A stretch of 56,713 nucleotides of DNA from an uncultured Rhodospirillales bacterium (GCA_903927465.1 CAIYMY010000175.1:1-56713), one strand, 5' to 3'. Shown: positions 27,260 through 36,495, counted from the first letter of the stretch. The notes: a model not told the origin generated them from the letters alone. Made by a program: numbers and translations.

Positions 27260-28486
27260 ATGGGCCGGCTTTCCCCAAATGTGGCGCTGCTATTGGCGCT
27301 CGCGTTACTGACCGGCCTCAGCCAGTTTCATCGCAGCGCGCTTGGCGTGATTGCGCCGGAATTGAGTGCCGATCTGGCGCTTTCACCGGCCATGCTGGGC
27401 GCGGCCAATGGCATGTTCTTTGGCGCGCTTTTGATCATGCAGCTTCCCGTCGGCATTGCGCTGGATCGGTTGGGCCCGCGGCTGGTGGTGGCAGCGCTTA
27501 GTGCCATCGCTGTGCTTGGCCTGGTGCTGCAAGGCCTCGCCACGGATGGCACCACACTGCTTGTCGCACGTTCGCTGATTGGCATTGGCTGCGCCGCTTC
27601 CTTCATGTCCGCGGTGGTGCTCTGTGCGCGTTGGTATGGCGGGGGGGAGATGACCCTCGCGCTGTCGCGGGTTTTCGCCCTCTCACAAATAGGAATTTTG
27701 CTGGCGGGTGCGCCGCTCGCCTGGTTGGCCGGCTGGCTTGGGTGGCGAGAAGCCTTTTTGGTCTCGGCCCTACTGACGGGGCTGGCTGCGCTGGCCTGGT
27801 GGCGGTTGGTACAAAATGACCCGCCGGATAAGCCCGCCCCCACACGCAAGCCAGAAAGCCTGATGGAAGCCCTGCGCGGGCAGTTTTCCATCTGGCGCCT
27901 GCCCGGCCTTTCGCGGGTGCTGGGCTTGCATCTGGTCGCCTATGCCGCCGCCGCCACGGTGATCGGGCTTTGGGCTGGGCCCTATTTCGCCGATGTGTAT
28001 GGGCTGAATGCGAATCAACGCGGGCTTGCCTTGGCAGCGATGGGAATTGCCATGCCGATCGGGCTTTTGCTGGTGGGCCCGCTGGAGCGGCGCTTCTTCC
28101 CGCGCGCCTCCATGATCAGCGCGGGCGCGGCACTTTCCGCTGCCATGCTGGTGATCCTCGCGGTCTGGCCAGCACCGCCCTTGCCCGTGGCGCTTGGCTT
28201 GCTGGTGGGGTTGGTGCTGTTTTCCAGCTATCCGGTGTTGCTGGTGACAGAAGCGCGCATGCTTTTCCCGGATCATCTGGTCGGGCGCGGCGCCAGCACG
28301 GTGAATATGGCGCAGGTTCTGGGGTCTTCTCTGCTGCCCTTGTTGGTGGGTCTCGTGATCGGTTTCTTTCCCACGGAGGAAGCCGCGCGGCCTGAGGCCG
28401 CCTATCGCGCCGGTTTCGCTGTATTGGCGGGCAGCCTGCTACTGGGGCTGGCGGGCTGGCTTTTGCTGCCACGCACCAAAGCATGA
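27260..28486 (+). CDS. MFS transporter
   Basis: This 408-residue protein has about 12 membrane helices. The first inter-helix loop carries an MFS-like [17 protein letters not shown] (GxxxDRxGxR) motif and the mid-loop is charged ([17 protein letters not shown]). It begins [19 protein letters not shown] after the first helix, the pattern seen in nitrate/nitrite-porter-like and organic-acid MFS families. Substrate is unknown; the adjacent Bug receptor hints at a carboxylate. Its stop overlaps rnhB by ATGA. Confidence 0.85.
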   Translation: MGRLSPNVALLLALALLTGLSQFHRSALGVIAPELSADLALSPAMLGAANGMFFGALLIMQLPVGIALDRLGPRLVVAALSAIAVLGLVLQGLATDGTTLLVARSLIGIGCAASFMSAVVLCARWYGGGEMTLALSRVFALSQIGILLAGAPLAWLAGWLGWREAFLVSALLTGLAALAWWRLVQNDPPDKPAPTRKPESLMEALRGQFSIWRLPGLSRVLGLHLVAYAAAATVIGLWAGPYFADVYGLNANQRGLALAAMGIAMPIGLLLVGPLERRFFPRASMISAGAALSAAMLVILAVWPAPPLPVALGLLVGLVLFSSYPVLLVTEARMLFPDHLVGRGASTVNMAQVLGSSLLPLLVGLVIGFFPTEEAARPEAAYRAGFAVLAGSLLLGLAGWLLLPRTKA

Positions 28487-29115
28487 TGACGCGGCCCGAT
28501 TTCAGCCTGGAAGCGGCGCTTGGTGGCCGTGTCGCCGGGGTGGATGAAGCCGGGCGCGGCCCCCTCGCCGGGCCAGTGCTGGCCGCTGCCTTGGTGTTTC
28601 TGGTCCCGCCACCTGAAAGCCTTGCGGCGCTTTTGCAGGATTCCAAGAAGCTTAAGGAAGCGGCGCGGGATGCCGCCTTTGCCGCGCTCCGCGAAGCCCA
28701 AGCGCTGGGGCTGGTTGAAATCGGCGTCGGCGCAGCCTCGGCGACTGAGATCGGGCGGATGAATATCTTGCGTGCCACGCATCTGGCCATGTGCCGCGCG
28801 GTGGCGAAGCTGCCCCGCACCCCGGATTATGCTTTGGTGGATGGCAATCAACCGCCGCCTTTGGCCTGCCAGGTGCGCTGCGTGGTTGGCGGGGATGGGC
28901 TCAGCTTTTCCATCGCTGGTGCCTCCATCATCGCCAAGGTGCTGCGTGATCGGGCCATGCGGCTGCTTGACCCGCGCTGGCCCGCTTACGGCTTTGCGCG
29001 CCATGCCGGCTACCCAACCGCGGCGCATCGGGAAGCGCTGGCAAGGTCCGGCCCATCCCCGCATCACCGGCGCGGTTTTGGCCCGGTTGACCAGGCCGTT
29101 TTGAAACTGACTTGA
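28483..29115 (+). CDS. rnhB: Ribonuclease HII
   Basis: RNase HII (210 residues) removes ribonucleotides from DNA by cutting the RNA strand of RNA-DNA hybrids. The catalytic acidic residues are D21 and E22 in [16 protein letters not shown] and D120 in [22 protein letters not shown] and the C-terminal [14 protein letters not shown] region complete the family pattern. It sits between an MFS gene and ccrM. The RNase HII-CcrM neighbourhood recurs in alphaproteobacteria, and the stop overlaps the possible TTG start of ccrM. Confidence 0.95.
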   Translation: MMTRPDFSLEAALGGRVAGVDEAGRGPLAGPVLAAALVFLVPPPESLAALLQDSKKLKEAARDAAFAALREAQALGLVEIGVGAASATEIGRMNILRATHLAMCRAVAKLPRTPDYALVDGNQPPPLACQVRCVVGGDGLSFSIAGASIIAKVLRDRAMRLLDPRWPAYGFARHAGYPTAAHREALARSGPSPHHRRGFGPVDQAVLKLT

Positions 29116-29121
29116 CCGGGC

Positions 29122-29150
29122 GACTCGGGCGCGCGATTCTTGCCGGAGTC
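29122..29150 (+). promoter_or_regulatory. Cluster of three GANTC sites immediately upstream of ccrM
   Basis: GACTC (29122-29126), GATTC (29135-29139) and GAGTC (29146-29150) lie within 29 bases just before the likely ccrM start at 29166, and a fourth (GATTC, 29211-29215) is in the first codons. GANTC is the target of CcrM itself. In Caulobacter, GANTC sites in the ccrM promoter/leader let methylation state feed back on transcription. Confidence 0.6.
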
Positions 29151-29165
29151 ATAAGGGATTTCACG

Positions 29166-30248
29166 GTGGGAACGCAGCTTGAGCTGCTCTTGGACCAGGT
29201 TCTGGTCGGGGATTCGATTGCCATGCTGCGCCGCCTGCCGCCGGCGAGTGTGCATGCGATTTTTGCTGACCCACCCTATAATCTTCAGCTGAAGGGCGAA
29301 TTGCGCCGGCCCGATGAAAGCATTGTGGATGGCGTGGATGATGCCTGGGATCGCTTCCCCGATTTGGCCACCTATGACGCCTTCACCCGCGCCTGGCTGA
29401 CCGAATGCCGGCGCGTTTTGCGCAAGGATGGCACGATTTGGGTGATGGGCGCCTATCACAATGTGTTCCGCCTGGGGGTCGCGTTGCAGGACCTTGGCTT
29501 TTGGATCCTGAATGATGTGATCTGGCGCAAGGCCAATCCCATGCCGAATTTCCGCGGCCGGCGCTTCACCAATGCGCATGAAACCCTGATCTGGGCAGCG
29601 CATGGGCAGGAATCCAAATACCGTTTCAACTACGCCGCCATGAAGACGCTGAATGATGATGTGCAGATGCGGAGCGACTGGTTCATCCCGCTTTGCACGG
29701 GTGGTGAGCGGCTGCGCGACGAAAATGGCGACAAGCTGCACCCAACGCAAAAGCCCGAAGCGCTGCTGCATCGCGTGATCCTTTCCTGCACCCAGCCCGG
29801 AGAGGTTGTGCTTGACCCCTTCCTTGGTTCCGGCACCACGGCTGCGGTCGCTAAACGCTTGGGTCGGCGCTTCATCGGCATTGAAAGGGAAGAACGCTAC
29901 GCCCGCGGCGCGCGAGCGCGGTTGGCGGCGGTGGAGCCCATGCCGGAATCAGCCGCGCTTGCGCTGCCATCGCGGCGGGAACAGCCGCGCATTCCCTTCG
30001 GCAATCTGGTGGAACGCGGGATGGTGCCGGCGGGCAGTGTGCTGACCGATGCGCGCCGCCGCTGGCGGGCGGAAGTGGGCGCCGATGGGACGCTTCGTTG
30101 CGGGAAGGCGGCAGGGTCCATTCACCAGGTGGGGGCAGCGGTGCAGGAAGTGCCTTCCTGCAATGGATGGCTGTTCTGGCATATGGAAAACACGGCGGGG
30201 GGGCTGCGCGTATTGGATGAATTGCGCGCGGAAATCGCGGGGGGCTAA
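29166..30248 (+). CDS. ccrM: CcrM-type adenine DNA methyltransferase (GANTC)
   Basis: This cell-cycle-regulated orphan methyltransferase makes N6-methyladenine at GANTC. With the GTG at 29166 the protein has 360 residues. Catalytic [10 protein letters not shown] lies at about 35-44 and the SAM-binding [17 protein letters not shown] at 217-233, the beta-class motif order. The C-terminal 80 residues ([15 protein letters not shown]... ending [11 protein letters not shown]) form the RAMA domain that aids DNA recognition in CcrM. The frame is open back to a TTG at 29112 overlapping rnhB. I prefer GTG because AAGGGA precedes it and CcrM proteins usually start close to the LVGDSI segment. Confidence 0.92.
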   Translation: MGTQLELLLDQVLVGDSIAMLRRLPPASVHAIFADPPYNLQLKGELRRPDESIVDGVDDAWDRFPDLATYDAFTRAWLTECRRVLRKDGTIWVMGAYHNVFRLGVALQDLGFWILNDVIWRKANPMPNFRGRRFTNAHETLIWAAHGQESKYRFNYAAMKTLNDDVQMRSDWFIPLCTGGERLRDENGDKLHPTQKPEALLHRVILSCTQPGEVVLDPFLGSGTTAAVAKRLGRRFIGIEREERYARGARARLAAVEPMPESAALALPSRREQPRIPFGNLVERGMVPAGSVLTDARRRWRAEVGADGTLRCGKAAGSIHQVGAAVQEVPSCNGWLFWHMENTAGGLRVLDELRAEIAGG

Positions 30249-30290
30249 GGCAATACGCCGCATTCCCCGCGAATTCATGCGACAAACGGC

Positions 30291-32588
30291 CTATCCATGC
30301 TTCCTGCGCATCCTCTCCAGCGCCATCAATACCACTTCCGGCGTCGCCGGCAGATCAAGCGCGGTCAGGCCCGTGGCATCACAAAGCGCATTCCAAACCG
30401 CGGTTGCCAGCATCAGCGGCGGCTCACCCACACCTTTTGATCGGAAAATCGTCTCCGCACGCGCTGGCGCATTGGCAAGCAGACGCAGGCGGAAATCCGG
30501 CGGTGCATCGCGGCTGCCTGGGATCTTGTAGGTGGAGGGTCCCAGCGTGCGCTGCCGCCCTTCCTTGTCCCAATAAAGGCTTTCCGTGGTGAGCCAGCCA
30601 AGCCCCTGGACGAAGCCGCCTTCAATCTGCCCGCGATCAATCGTGGGGTTCAGTGAACGCCCGCAATCCTGCACCAGATCAGCGCGCAACACGCGGTGTT
30701 CGCCAGTCAGCGTATCCACCACCACTTCCACCACCGCCGCGCCGTAGGAGAAGTAGAAGAACGGCTCCCCCCGCATGGATTTTGCATCCCAATGAATGTC
30801 GGGCGTGCGATAGAATCCAGTCGCTGAAAGCGAAATGCGCTGCACCCAGCAGCGATGTGCCAAATCACCAAAGCCCATGGCGCGATTATCACCAGGCTTC
30901 GCCACAAAAACGCGGCCTTCGCCAAAGCCAATCGCTTCCACCGGCACTTCCCAAAGCCGCGCGGCTTCGGCGGCCATGCGTTCGCGGATGGCGCTTGCGG
31001 CCAGATGCGCGGCCCAGCCATTCAAATCAGAACCGGTGGAAGCGGCAGTCGGCGCGGTATTGGGCACCTCTGCCGTGCTGGTGGGTGTGATGCGAATGCG
31101 CGCGATCGGCACACCAAAAGCATCCGCCACCACCTGCGCGATTTTGATATTGAGCCCCTGGCCCATTTCCGTCCCGCCGTGATTGAGCCGGATGGAACCA
31201 TCCGCATAAACATGCACCAAAGCGCCGGCTTGGTTCAGGTGCATGAGGCCGAAGGAAATGCCAAAGGCCAACACAAAACTTCCAAGCCCGCGGCGCAAGA
31301 AGGGATGGGCTGCATTGAAGGCGTCGATCTCTGCACGCCGCGCTGCCCAGCCGGCATCTGCCATGGCTTCGGCATAAACGCGGCGGATCAAATCGCCTTC
31401 AAGCGCCTGGCCATAAGGTGCCTTGCTGCCGTTATCTCCACCCGCGAAATTGCGCGCGCGCACCGCCTCCATTTCCTGCCCCGTTGCGGCAGCGACACCG
31501 CGCAGCACATCATCCATCAGCAGCACACCTTGCGGGCCGCCAAAACCGCGAAACGCCGTGTGGCTCACCATATTGGTGCGCAGCGACAGCGCGTGCAGCT
31601 TTACCGCCGGCACGTCATAGCAATTCAGCGCATGGGTCAGCGCGCGAAACACAACGCCGCCGGTCAGATCAAGACTATGCCCACCATCGGCGGCCAGCAT
31701 CGCCTCCAGCCCCGTAATCCGCCCTGTCGCGTCAAAGCCCGCGCGCCAGCGATACAAAAACGGATGCCGCTTGCCGGTGGCCGCCATATCCGCCTTGCGG
31801 GAAAGGCGCAGTTTTACCGGCCTCCCGGTGATGCGCGCGGCGAGTGCCGCCGCCGCCGCCACCCAGGACGCATTGCTTTCCTTGCCGCCAAAACCGCCGC
31901 CCATGCGCCGGCAGCGCACGGTGATGTGGTTGAAATCACAGCCCAGCACGCGGGCGGCGATATGCTGCACCTCGGTCGGGTGCTGGGTGGAGGAGGTGAT
32001 GGTGATATCGCCATCCTCGCCCGGCCAGGCGATGGCGATTTGGCCTTCAAGATAGAAATGTTCCTGCCCGCCGGCGCGAAATTCACCTGATGTCTGCATG
32101 GGGGCAGCGGCGATCGCGCCCGCCGCATCGCCCTGGGTGATTTCCTGCGGCGGCAGCAAATACGCCTCTGCCGCCAGCGCATCTTCGATTGAAAGAATCG
32201 TCGGCAGCGCCTCGATCTCTGGCTTCAACGCGGTAAGGGCCGCGAGTGCCGCATCGCGCGATTCACCCACCACCAGCGCAATGGGTTGGCCGTGATGGCG
32301 AAGCTCGCCATCGGCGAAAAGTGGCTCCACTTCGCGGCCCGAAGGCGAGATGTCATTCGCCCCCAGCACATCCCGCGCCGTCAGCACCGCAACAATCCCC
32401 GGCATGGCCCGCGCCGCCGCGACATCCAAAGCACCAAGCCGGCCATGCGCAACGGGCGAGAGAAGCAGCGCGCCATGCAGCAGCCCCGGCACTTCCGGCA
32501 CATCATCCGCGAAAGGTGCCCGGCCCGTCACATGACCAAGCGCGGAATCATGGGCCAGCGCTGCCCCCTGGGATAACGCCGCATTCAT
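30291..32588 (-). CDS. xdhB: Xanthine dehydrogenase molybdopterin-binding subunit
   Basis: XdhB (765 residues) carries the molybdenum cofactor that oxidises hypoxanthine and xanthine to urate. Domain I begins SALGHVTGRAPFADDVPEV. The cofactor-binding GGGFGGKESNAS and RGFGGPQGVLLMDD are present, as is the catalytic glutamate in SKGVGEPPLMLATAVWNAL near the end. The ATG at 32588 overlaps the stop of xdhA. The XdhC insertion chaperone and purine uptake genes are not in this window. Confidence 0.94.
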   Translation of the reverse strand: MNAALSQGAALAHDSALGHVTGRAPFADDVPEVPGLLHGALLLSPVAHGRLGALDVAAARAMPGIVAVLTARDVLGANDISPSGREVEPLFADGELRHHGQPIALVVGESRDAALAALTALKPEIEALPTILSIEDALAAEAYLLPPQEITQGDAAGAIAAAPMQTSGEFRAGGQEHFYLEGQIAIAWPGEDGDITITSSTQHPTEVQHIAARVLGCDFNHITVRCRRMGGGFGGKESNASWVAAAAALAARITGRPVKLRLSRKADMAATGKRHPFLYRWRAGFDATGRITGLEAMLAADGGHSLDLTGGVVFRALTHALNCYDVPAVKLHALSLRTNMVSHTAFRGFGGPQGVLLMDDVLRGVAAATGQEMEAVRARNFAGGDNGSKAPYGQALEGDLIRRVYAEAMADAGWAARRAEIDAFNAAHPFLRRGLGSFVLAFGISFGLMHLNQAGALVHVYADGSIRLNHGGTEMGQGLNIKIAQVVADAFGVPIARIRITPTSTAEVPNTAPTAASTGSDLNGWAAHLAASAIRERMAAEAARLWEVPVEAIGFGEGRVFVAKPGDNRAMGFGDLAHRCWVQRISLSATGFYRTPDIHWDAKSMRGEPFFYFSYGAAVVEVVVDTLTGEHRVLRADLVQDCGRSLNPTIDRGQIEGGFVQGLGWLTTESLYWDKEGRQRTLGPSTYKIPGSRDAPPDFRLRLLANAPARAETIFRSKGVGEPPLMLATAVWNALCDATGLTALDLPATPEVVLMALERMRRKHG

Positions 32589-34003
32589 GGCGAGATGAAC
32601 CGCGGCGCGTGTGGCGTTGGCAGCGCCATGATTTCTGCCGCCGCATCCGGCCGCGCTGCGCGCCAATAAAGCCGCAGCATCAAATTGCGCGCCGCCACGC
32701 GGCGATATTCTGCAGTCCCGCGCAAATCATCCATGGGAGTGATGGCGCGCGCCAAAGCATCCCCCGCCGCGCGCGCTTGCGCTTCAGTAAAGGCCGCGCC
32801 TTCCAGCACCGCTTCGGCTTCAGGCGCCCGTGCCGCCATTGGCCCGCAGCCGCCATGGGCGATGCGCGCGTGGGTGATCACATCGCCATCGCGTTCCAGC
32901 AGCACTGCAAGGCCAATGGCGCTGATATCCTGATCATGCCGGCGCGAGAGCTTCTCGGCAGCGAAAATCGCGCCCGGTGTGGGCCTGGGGATGAAGACCC
33001 GCGCAATAACCTCATCTGCGCGGAGCGCATTGCGCCGATAGCCGAGCAGGAAATCCTCAACCGCCACATCCCGCGCGCCATCCGGCCCCGCCAGCGAAAC
33101 CCGCGCGCCAAGCGCCAGCAAGGGCGGCAGCGCATCGCCAATTGGGCTCGCAGTGCCGAGGTTCCCACCAAGCGTGCCGAGCGCGCGTATCTGGCGTGAC
33201 CCCAACCGGCGCAGCAGCCCGGCAAAAGCCGCAAAATCCGCATCATGCGCCATGTGATCGAGCAGCGCGGCATAGGGTTCCGCCGCACCCACCGAAAGCC
33301 CCTCAGGCCCCGCCGTCATGCCACGCAATTCCGCAACATCGCGCAGGCAAATAATGGAGCCGGGATTTTCCCGATGCTCCGAAAACTGCAGGCCGAGATC
33401 AGTGCCGCCCGCCAAAATCCACGCCCCCGGGTGATCACGCCGGAGCCTCAGCGTTTCATCCAGGCTGCGCGGCAGGAAAAAGCGATGCTCGGGCGGGCCG
33501 AAAGCGGTGACATCAGTCGCGGGGCACAACGGCGCGGTATCCTCCGCCACCGGCAAGGCCGCCATCGCATCCAAAATCGGCCGATAGCCAGTGCAACGGC
33601 AGAGGTTCCCGGCCAATGCCTCATGCGCATCACCCCCCATGCGCGCATGGGCGTAAAGCGACATGACAATACCTGGCGTGCAAAAGCCGCATTGCGTCGC
33701 CTCCGCCGCCAGCATCGCCGCCTGCACGGGATGCGGCGCGCCATCGGGGGCGGAAAGCCCCTCAACACTCCGCAGCGCCAGGCCATGCGCCTGACCCAGC
33801 GTCATCAGGCAGGCATTGACGGGGGCGCGGGCGCCATCCGGCGCCTCAATCACCACAGTACAGGCGCCGCAATCACCCTCGGCACAGCCCTCCTTCGTGC
33901 CGGTCAGCCCCGCCGCGCGCAGCCAATCGAGCAAGGTCATCGCCGGGGGCGTTTCCGCAGGCAGACGCCGCAATTCGCCATTCAGGGTGAAGGTGATGGA
34001 CAT
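32585..34003 (-). CDS. xdhA: Xanthine dehydrogenase iron-sulfur/FAD subunit
   Basis: XdhA (472 residues) passes electrons from the molybdenum site to NAD through two [2Fe-2S] clusters and FAD. The plant-type ferredoxin cysteines are C40, C45, C48 and C65. The second cluster uses C105, C108, C135 and C137 (CGFCTPG and CRCTGY). The FAD domain contains AGGTDLGLQFSE and GGNLGTASPIGDALP. No clear ribosome site precedes the ATG at 34003 (the leader reads CTAAATAAACTTTC). A terminator-like palindromic element lies only 37 bases upstream, which is unusual. Confidence 0.93.
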   Translation of the reverse strand: MSITFTLNGELRRLPAETPPAMTLLDWLRAAGLTGTKEGCAEGDCGACTVVIEAPDGARAPVNACLMTLGQAHGLALRSVEGLSAPDGAPHPVQAAMLAAEATQCGFCTPGIVMSLYAHARMGGDAHEALAGNLCRCTGYRPILDAMAALPVAEDTAPLCPATDVTAFGPPEHRFFLPRSLDETLRLRRDHPGAWILAGGTDLGLQFSEHRENPGSIICLRDVAELRGMTAGPEGLSVGAAEPYAALLDHMAHDADFAAFAGLLRRLGSRQIRALGTLGGNLGTASPIGDALPPLLALGARVSLAGPDGARDVAVEDFLLGYRRNALRADEVIARVFIPRPTPGAIFAAEKLSRRHDQDISAIGLAVLLERDGDVITHARIAHGGCGPMAARAPEAEAVLEGAAFTEAQARAAGDALARAITPMDDLRGTAEYRRVAARNLMLRLYWRAARPDAAAEIMALPTPHAPRFISP

Positions 34004-34039
34004 GAAAGTTTATTTAGGATGGATGAAGGCGAGTTGAAA

Positions 34040-34099
34040 CCGGGGGCTTTGCCCCCGGAGCCCCCCACCGGGGTAACAGTGTTACCCCGGACCCCGCCG
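34040..34099 (-). repeat. Left arm of about 60-bp inverted palindromic element
   Basis: It contains hairpin CCGGGGGC-TTT-GCCCCCGG (34040-34058) and the palindrome CCGGGGTAAC-AGT-GTTACCCCGG (34068-34090), followed by ACCCCGCC. The reverse complement nearly matches 36037-36094. The pair brackets the methyltransferase-nuclease gene in opposite orientations. The GC hairpin lies in the leader of xdhA. Confidence 0.8.
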
Positions 34100-34379
34100 A
34101 GACTTGGCGATATTGATCGCGATGCGCACGCCGGTCATGAGGATTCTTCTTGCCAATGGCGGCCACTGTGGCTATTTCCAGCGTCGCCCTGATCCGACGA
34201 GCCGCCAACCGGCCTCGCCGCTCGGCAGGGTAGATCGGGGGCGGGTTGGCCGCCCCCGCTCATTCCCCCGATTTCCGATAAGTGATCGCGCCGTTCCAGG
34301 CCGAGCGGGTCCATAGATTGCGAAACCGGGCGCAATAAGGGCATGGTGACAGCAATCGAGGCTGGGTAAAAAAGACGAA
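34100..34379. other. Non-coding stretch before the methyltransferase-nuclease gene
   Basis: I see no convincing gene here. It contains one perfect hairpin, GGGGGCGG-GTTGG-CCGCCCCC at 34237-34257. The last 60 bases (ending GGCTGGGTAAAAAAGACGAA) should hold the promoter and leader of the gene at 34380, but no clear -35/-10 pair or strong ribosome site is evident. Together with the repeat on its left, it makes the longest gene-free interval of the window (34004-34379). Confidence 0.5.
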
Positions 34380-36035
34380 ATGAAGAACAGGCTGTTCTAC
34401 GGGGATAATCTGGCGGTGCTGCGCGGGCGAGATGCGGATGGTAAGCCGCTGATCCCGGATGAGAGCATTGACCTGATCTACCTGGACCCACCCTTCAATT
34501 CAGCGGCGACCTATAACGTGCTGTTCCGCGCCCCCGATGGCAAAATGAGCGACAGCCAATTGGAAGCCTTCGAAGATAGCTGGCATTGGGGCGACGCCGC
34601 CGCCGCTGCCTATGAAGATGTGATCACCCAGGGCGTCTATACCGATGCTTCCGTTCTGCTGCGCGGCATTGTCGCTGCACTCGGCAAGAATGACATGACC
34701 GCCTATCTGGCGATGATGGCGGTACGGCTGATTGAATTACACCGCGTCCTGAAACCCACCGGATCAATTTATCTCCACTGCGACCCAACCGCGAGCCATT
34801 ATTTGAAGATTCTGTTGGATGGGATTTTTGGCGTTGAAAATTTTGTTAACGAAATTGTCTGGAAGAGAACTTCAGCAAAGGCGGACTTCGCTCAAGGTGC
34901 AAAGCATTTTCCACGCGTTCATGACATCATTCACCGATACGCGAAAAGTGCGGACCTTATGAAATTTCAACAATCCTTCGGGCAATACGATGAAAAATAT
35001 ATAAGTCAAAAATACCCGCATACGGACCCGACAGGCCGTCGCTATGGCCTATGGGATCTCACGGGGCCTGGCGGTGCAGCAAAAGGCAATCCAAGTTATG
35101 AAGTATTGGGTGTCGTGCGCTTTTGGCGTTATTCTCAAAAGAAAATGCAAGAACTCATTGATGCGGGGCGTGTGATACAACCAAAGCCCGGCGCAGTTCC
35201 TCGATATAAGCGATACCTTGATGAAATGCAGGGCGTTCCGCACGGTGACACCTGGGATGACATCCCGCCCATCAACTCCCAGGCGCAAGAACGCCTCGGC
35301 TATCCCACGCAAAAACCCCTCACGCTATTGGAACGTATCATCAATGCCTCCTCTAATCCCGGTGACGTCGTGCTTGATCCGTTTTGTGGGTGTGGCACGG
35401 CGGTTCATGCTGCCGAAAAATTGGGTCGGCGCTGGGTCGGGATTGATGTCACGCATCTTGCCATTTCCCTCGTGGAGCGTCGGCTGAAGGACGCCTTTCC
35501 GAATATCGCCTTTGAGGTGTTGGGTACGCCGAGGGATTTGTCTGCCGCGCGGGATTTGGCGGCGCGGGACAAGCATCAATTCCAATGGTGGGCGGTTTCC
35601 TTGTTGGATGCCGTGCCGCAGGGCGGCAAGAAGAAGGGTGCGGATCGCGGCATTGATGGCATTCGTTGGGTCCGCACCGGCCCCAGGGATGGGGATTTGG
35701 ATCGGGTGATTATTTCCGTGAAGGGCGGGGAGAATGTCTCGGTCCGCGATGTGCGGGATTTGGCCGGTACGGTGCAGCGCGAAGGTGCCTTGGGTGGTGT
35801 GCTGATCACGCTGGCGGACCCTACGCGGGACATGCTGCGCGAAGCCGCTTCGCATGGCTATGCCTCAACCGGCCTTGGGCAGTTTCGCAAGATCATGGTC
35901 AAAACCATCGCCGAATTGATGGCTGGCGTGCATGATGATGCCGAACGTTTGCCCCCAATTGGCCGAGGCGAGGGCTTCCGGGCTGCCCCCCGTGAACGTT
36001 CTTCCCGCCCTTCCCAAGCCGGTCTCTTTGAGTGA
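34380..36035 (+). CDS. Beta-class DNA methyltransferase fused to an Mrr-like nuclease domain
   Basis: The 551-residue protein has an amino-DNA-methyltransferase domain in beta order: catalytic DPPF at 36-39, target-recognition region at about 146-300, SAM-binding DPFCGCGT at 333-340. The C-terminal domain (about 400-515) looks like an Mrr/PD-(D/E)xK restriction fold, with D426 in GADRGIDG and K448 in IISVKGG, then GVLITLADPTRDML. One chain may therefore both modify and cut DNA, or the nuclease part may be degenerate (Ser at the usual Glu/Gln of the ExK). Bases 34815-35225, coding the recognition region, are clearly AT-richer than the rest. The element is bracketed by inverted repeats. No separate restriction gene is adjacent. 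Confidence 0.8.
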   Translation: MKNRLFYGDNLAVLRGRDADGKPLIPDESIDLIYLDPPFNSAATYNVLFRAPDGKMSDSQLEAFEDSWHWGDAAAAAYEDVITQGVYTDASVLLRGIVAALGKNDMTAYLAMMAVRLIELHRVLKPTGSIYLHCDPTASHYLKILLDGIFGVENFVNEIVWKRTSAKADFAQGAKHFPRVHDIIHRYAKSADLMKFQQSFGQYDEKYISQKYPHTDPTGRRYGLWDLTGPGGAAKGNPSYEVLGVVRFWRYSQKKMQELIDAGRVIQPKPGAVPRYKRYLDEMQGVPHGDTWDDIPPINSQAQERLGYPTQKPLTLLERIINASSNPGDVVLDPFCGCGTAVHAAEKLGRRWVGIDVTHLAISLVERRLKDAFPNIAFEVLGTPRDLSAARDLAARDKHQFQWWAVSLLDAVPQGGKKKGADRGIDGIRWVRTGPRDGDLDRVIISVKGGENVSVRDVRDLAGTVQREGALGGVLITLADPTRDMLREAASHGYASTGLGQFRKIMVKTIAELMAGVHDDAERLPPIGRGEGFRAAPRERSSRPSQAGLFE

Positions 36036-36036
36036 T

Positions 36037-36094
36037 GGCGGGGTCCGGGGTAACACTGTTACCCCGGCGGGGTCAGGGGGCAGAGCCCCCTTTT
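36037..36094 (+). repeat. Right arm of the inverted palindromic element, terminator-like
   Basis: It begins one base after the methyltransferase stop: GGCGGGGTCC, the palindrome CCGGGGTAAC-ACT-GTTACCCCGG (36045-36067), then hairpin GGGGGC-AGA-GCCCCC (36076-36090) followed by TTTT. The last hairpin is a textbook intrinsic terminator for the upstream gene. The whole unit is the reverse complement of 34040-34099 with few differences. Confidence 0.8.
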
Positions 36095-36102
36095 AATAAC
36101 CG

Positions 36103-36495
36103 CTAATCCCCTTCTTCCAGCCTTTCGATATCCTCATCCGAAAAGCCGAAATGATGGCCGATTTCGTGGATCAGTACGTTCCGCACCAGGCGGAACAGAT
36201 CCTCCCCGGTTTCGATCCATTCCAGCAGGATGGGCTCTCGGAATAGCAGGATGCGGTCGGGTTCTTCCGGCACCATGCCGTTGCTTTTTTCGGTCAGCGG
36301 CACGCCCAAATAAAGCCCGGTCAATTCATAGGGGTTTTCGATGCCGAGTTCGCGGAGCATCTCCTCCTCCGCGATGTCATCCACCAGGATGGCGACGCCC
36401 TTCAGCATATCGCGCATCGGCTTCGGGATGGCGGCAAGCGCATCTTCGGCCAATTCGACCAGGTCTTCGGCACTCGGCGGGGTGGAAAAAAGCAT
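36103..36495 (-). CDS. Zincin-like metallopeptidase family protein
   Basis: This 130-residue protein of the small zincin-like family (PF06262/DUF1025 type) has the zinc motif HEIGHHFG at H110-E111-H114, preceded by the signature EEPDRILLFREPILLEW. The C-terminus ends SDEDIERLEEGD, as in other members. The fold looks like a minimal metalloprotease, but activity has not been shown for the family as far as I know. It is read toward the right-hand palindromic repeat. Confidence 0.87.
   Translation of the reverse strand: MLFSTPPSAEDLVELAEDALAAIPKPMRDMLKGVAILVDDIAEEEMLRELGIENPYELTGLYLGVPLTEKSNGMVPEEPDRILLFREPILLEWIETGEDLFRLVRNVLIHEIGHHFGFSDEDIERLEEGD

Noticed and set aside
30855-32090. Long plus-strand frame opposite xdhB (411 codons)
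   Set aside because: Complement of conserved xdhB codons; no ribosome site or recognisable domain.
33245-34192. Plus-strand frame opposite xdhA extending into the repeat region
   Set aside because: Arg/His-rich shadow of xdhA that ends in the palindromic element.
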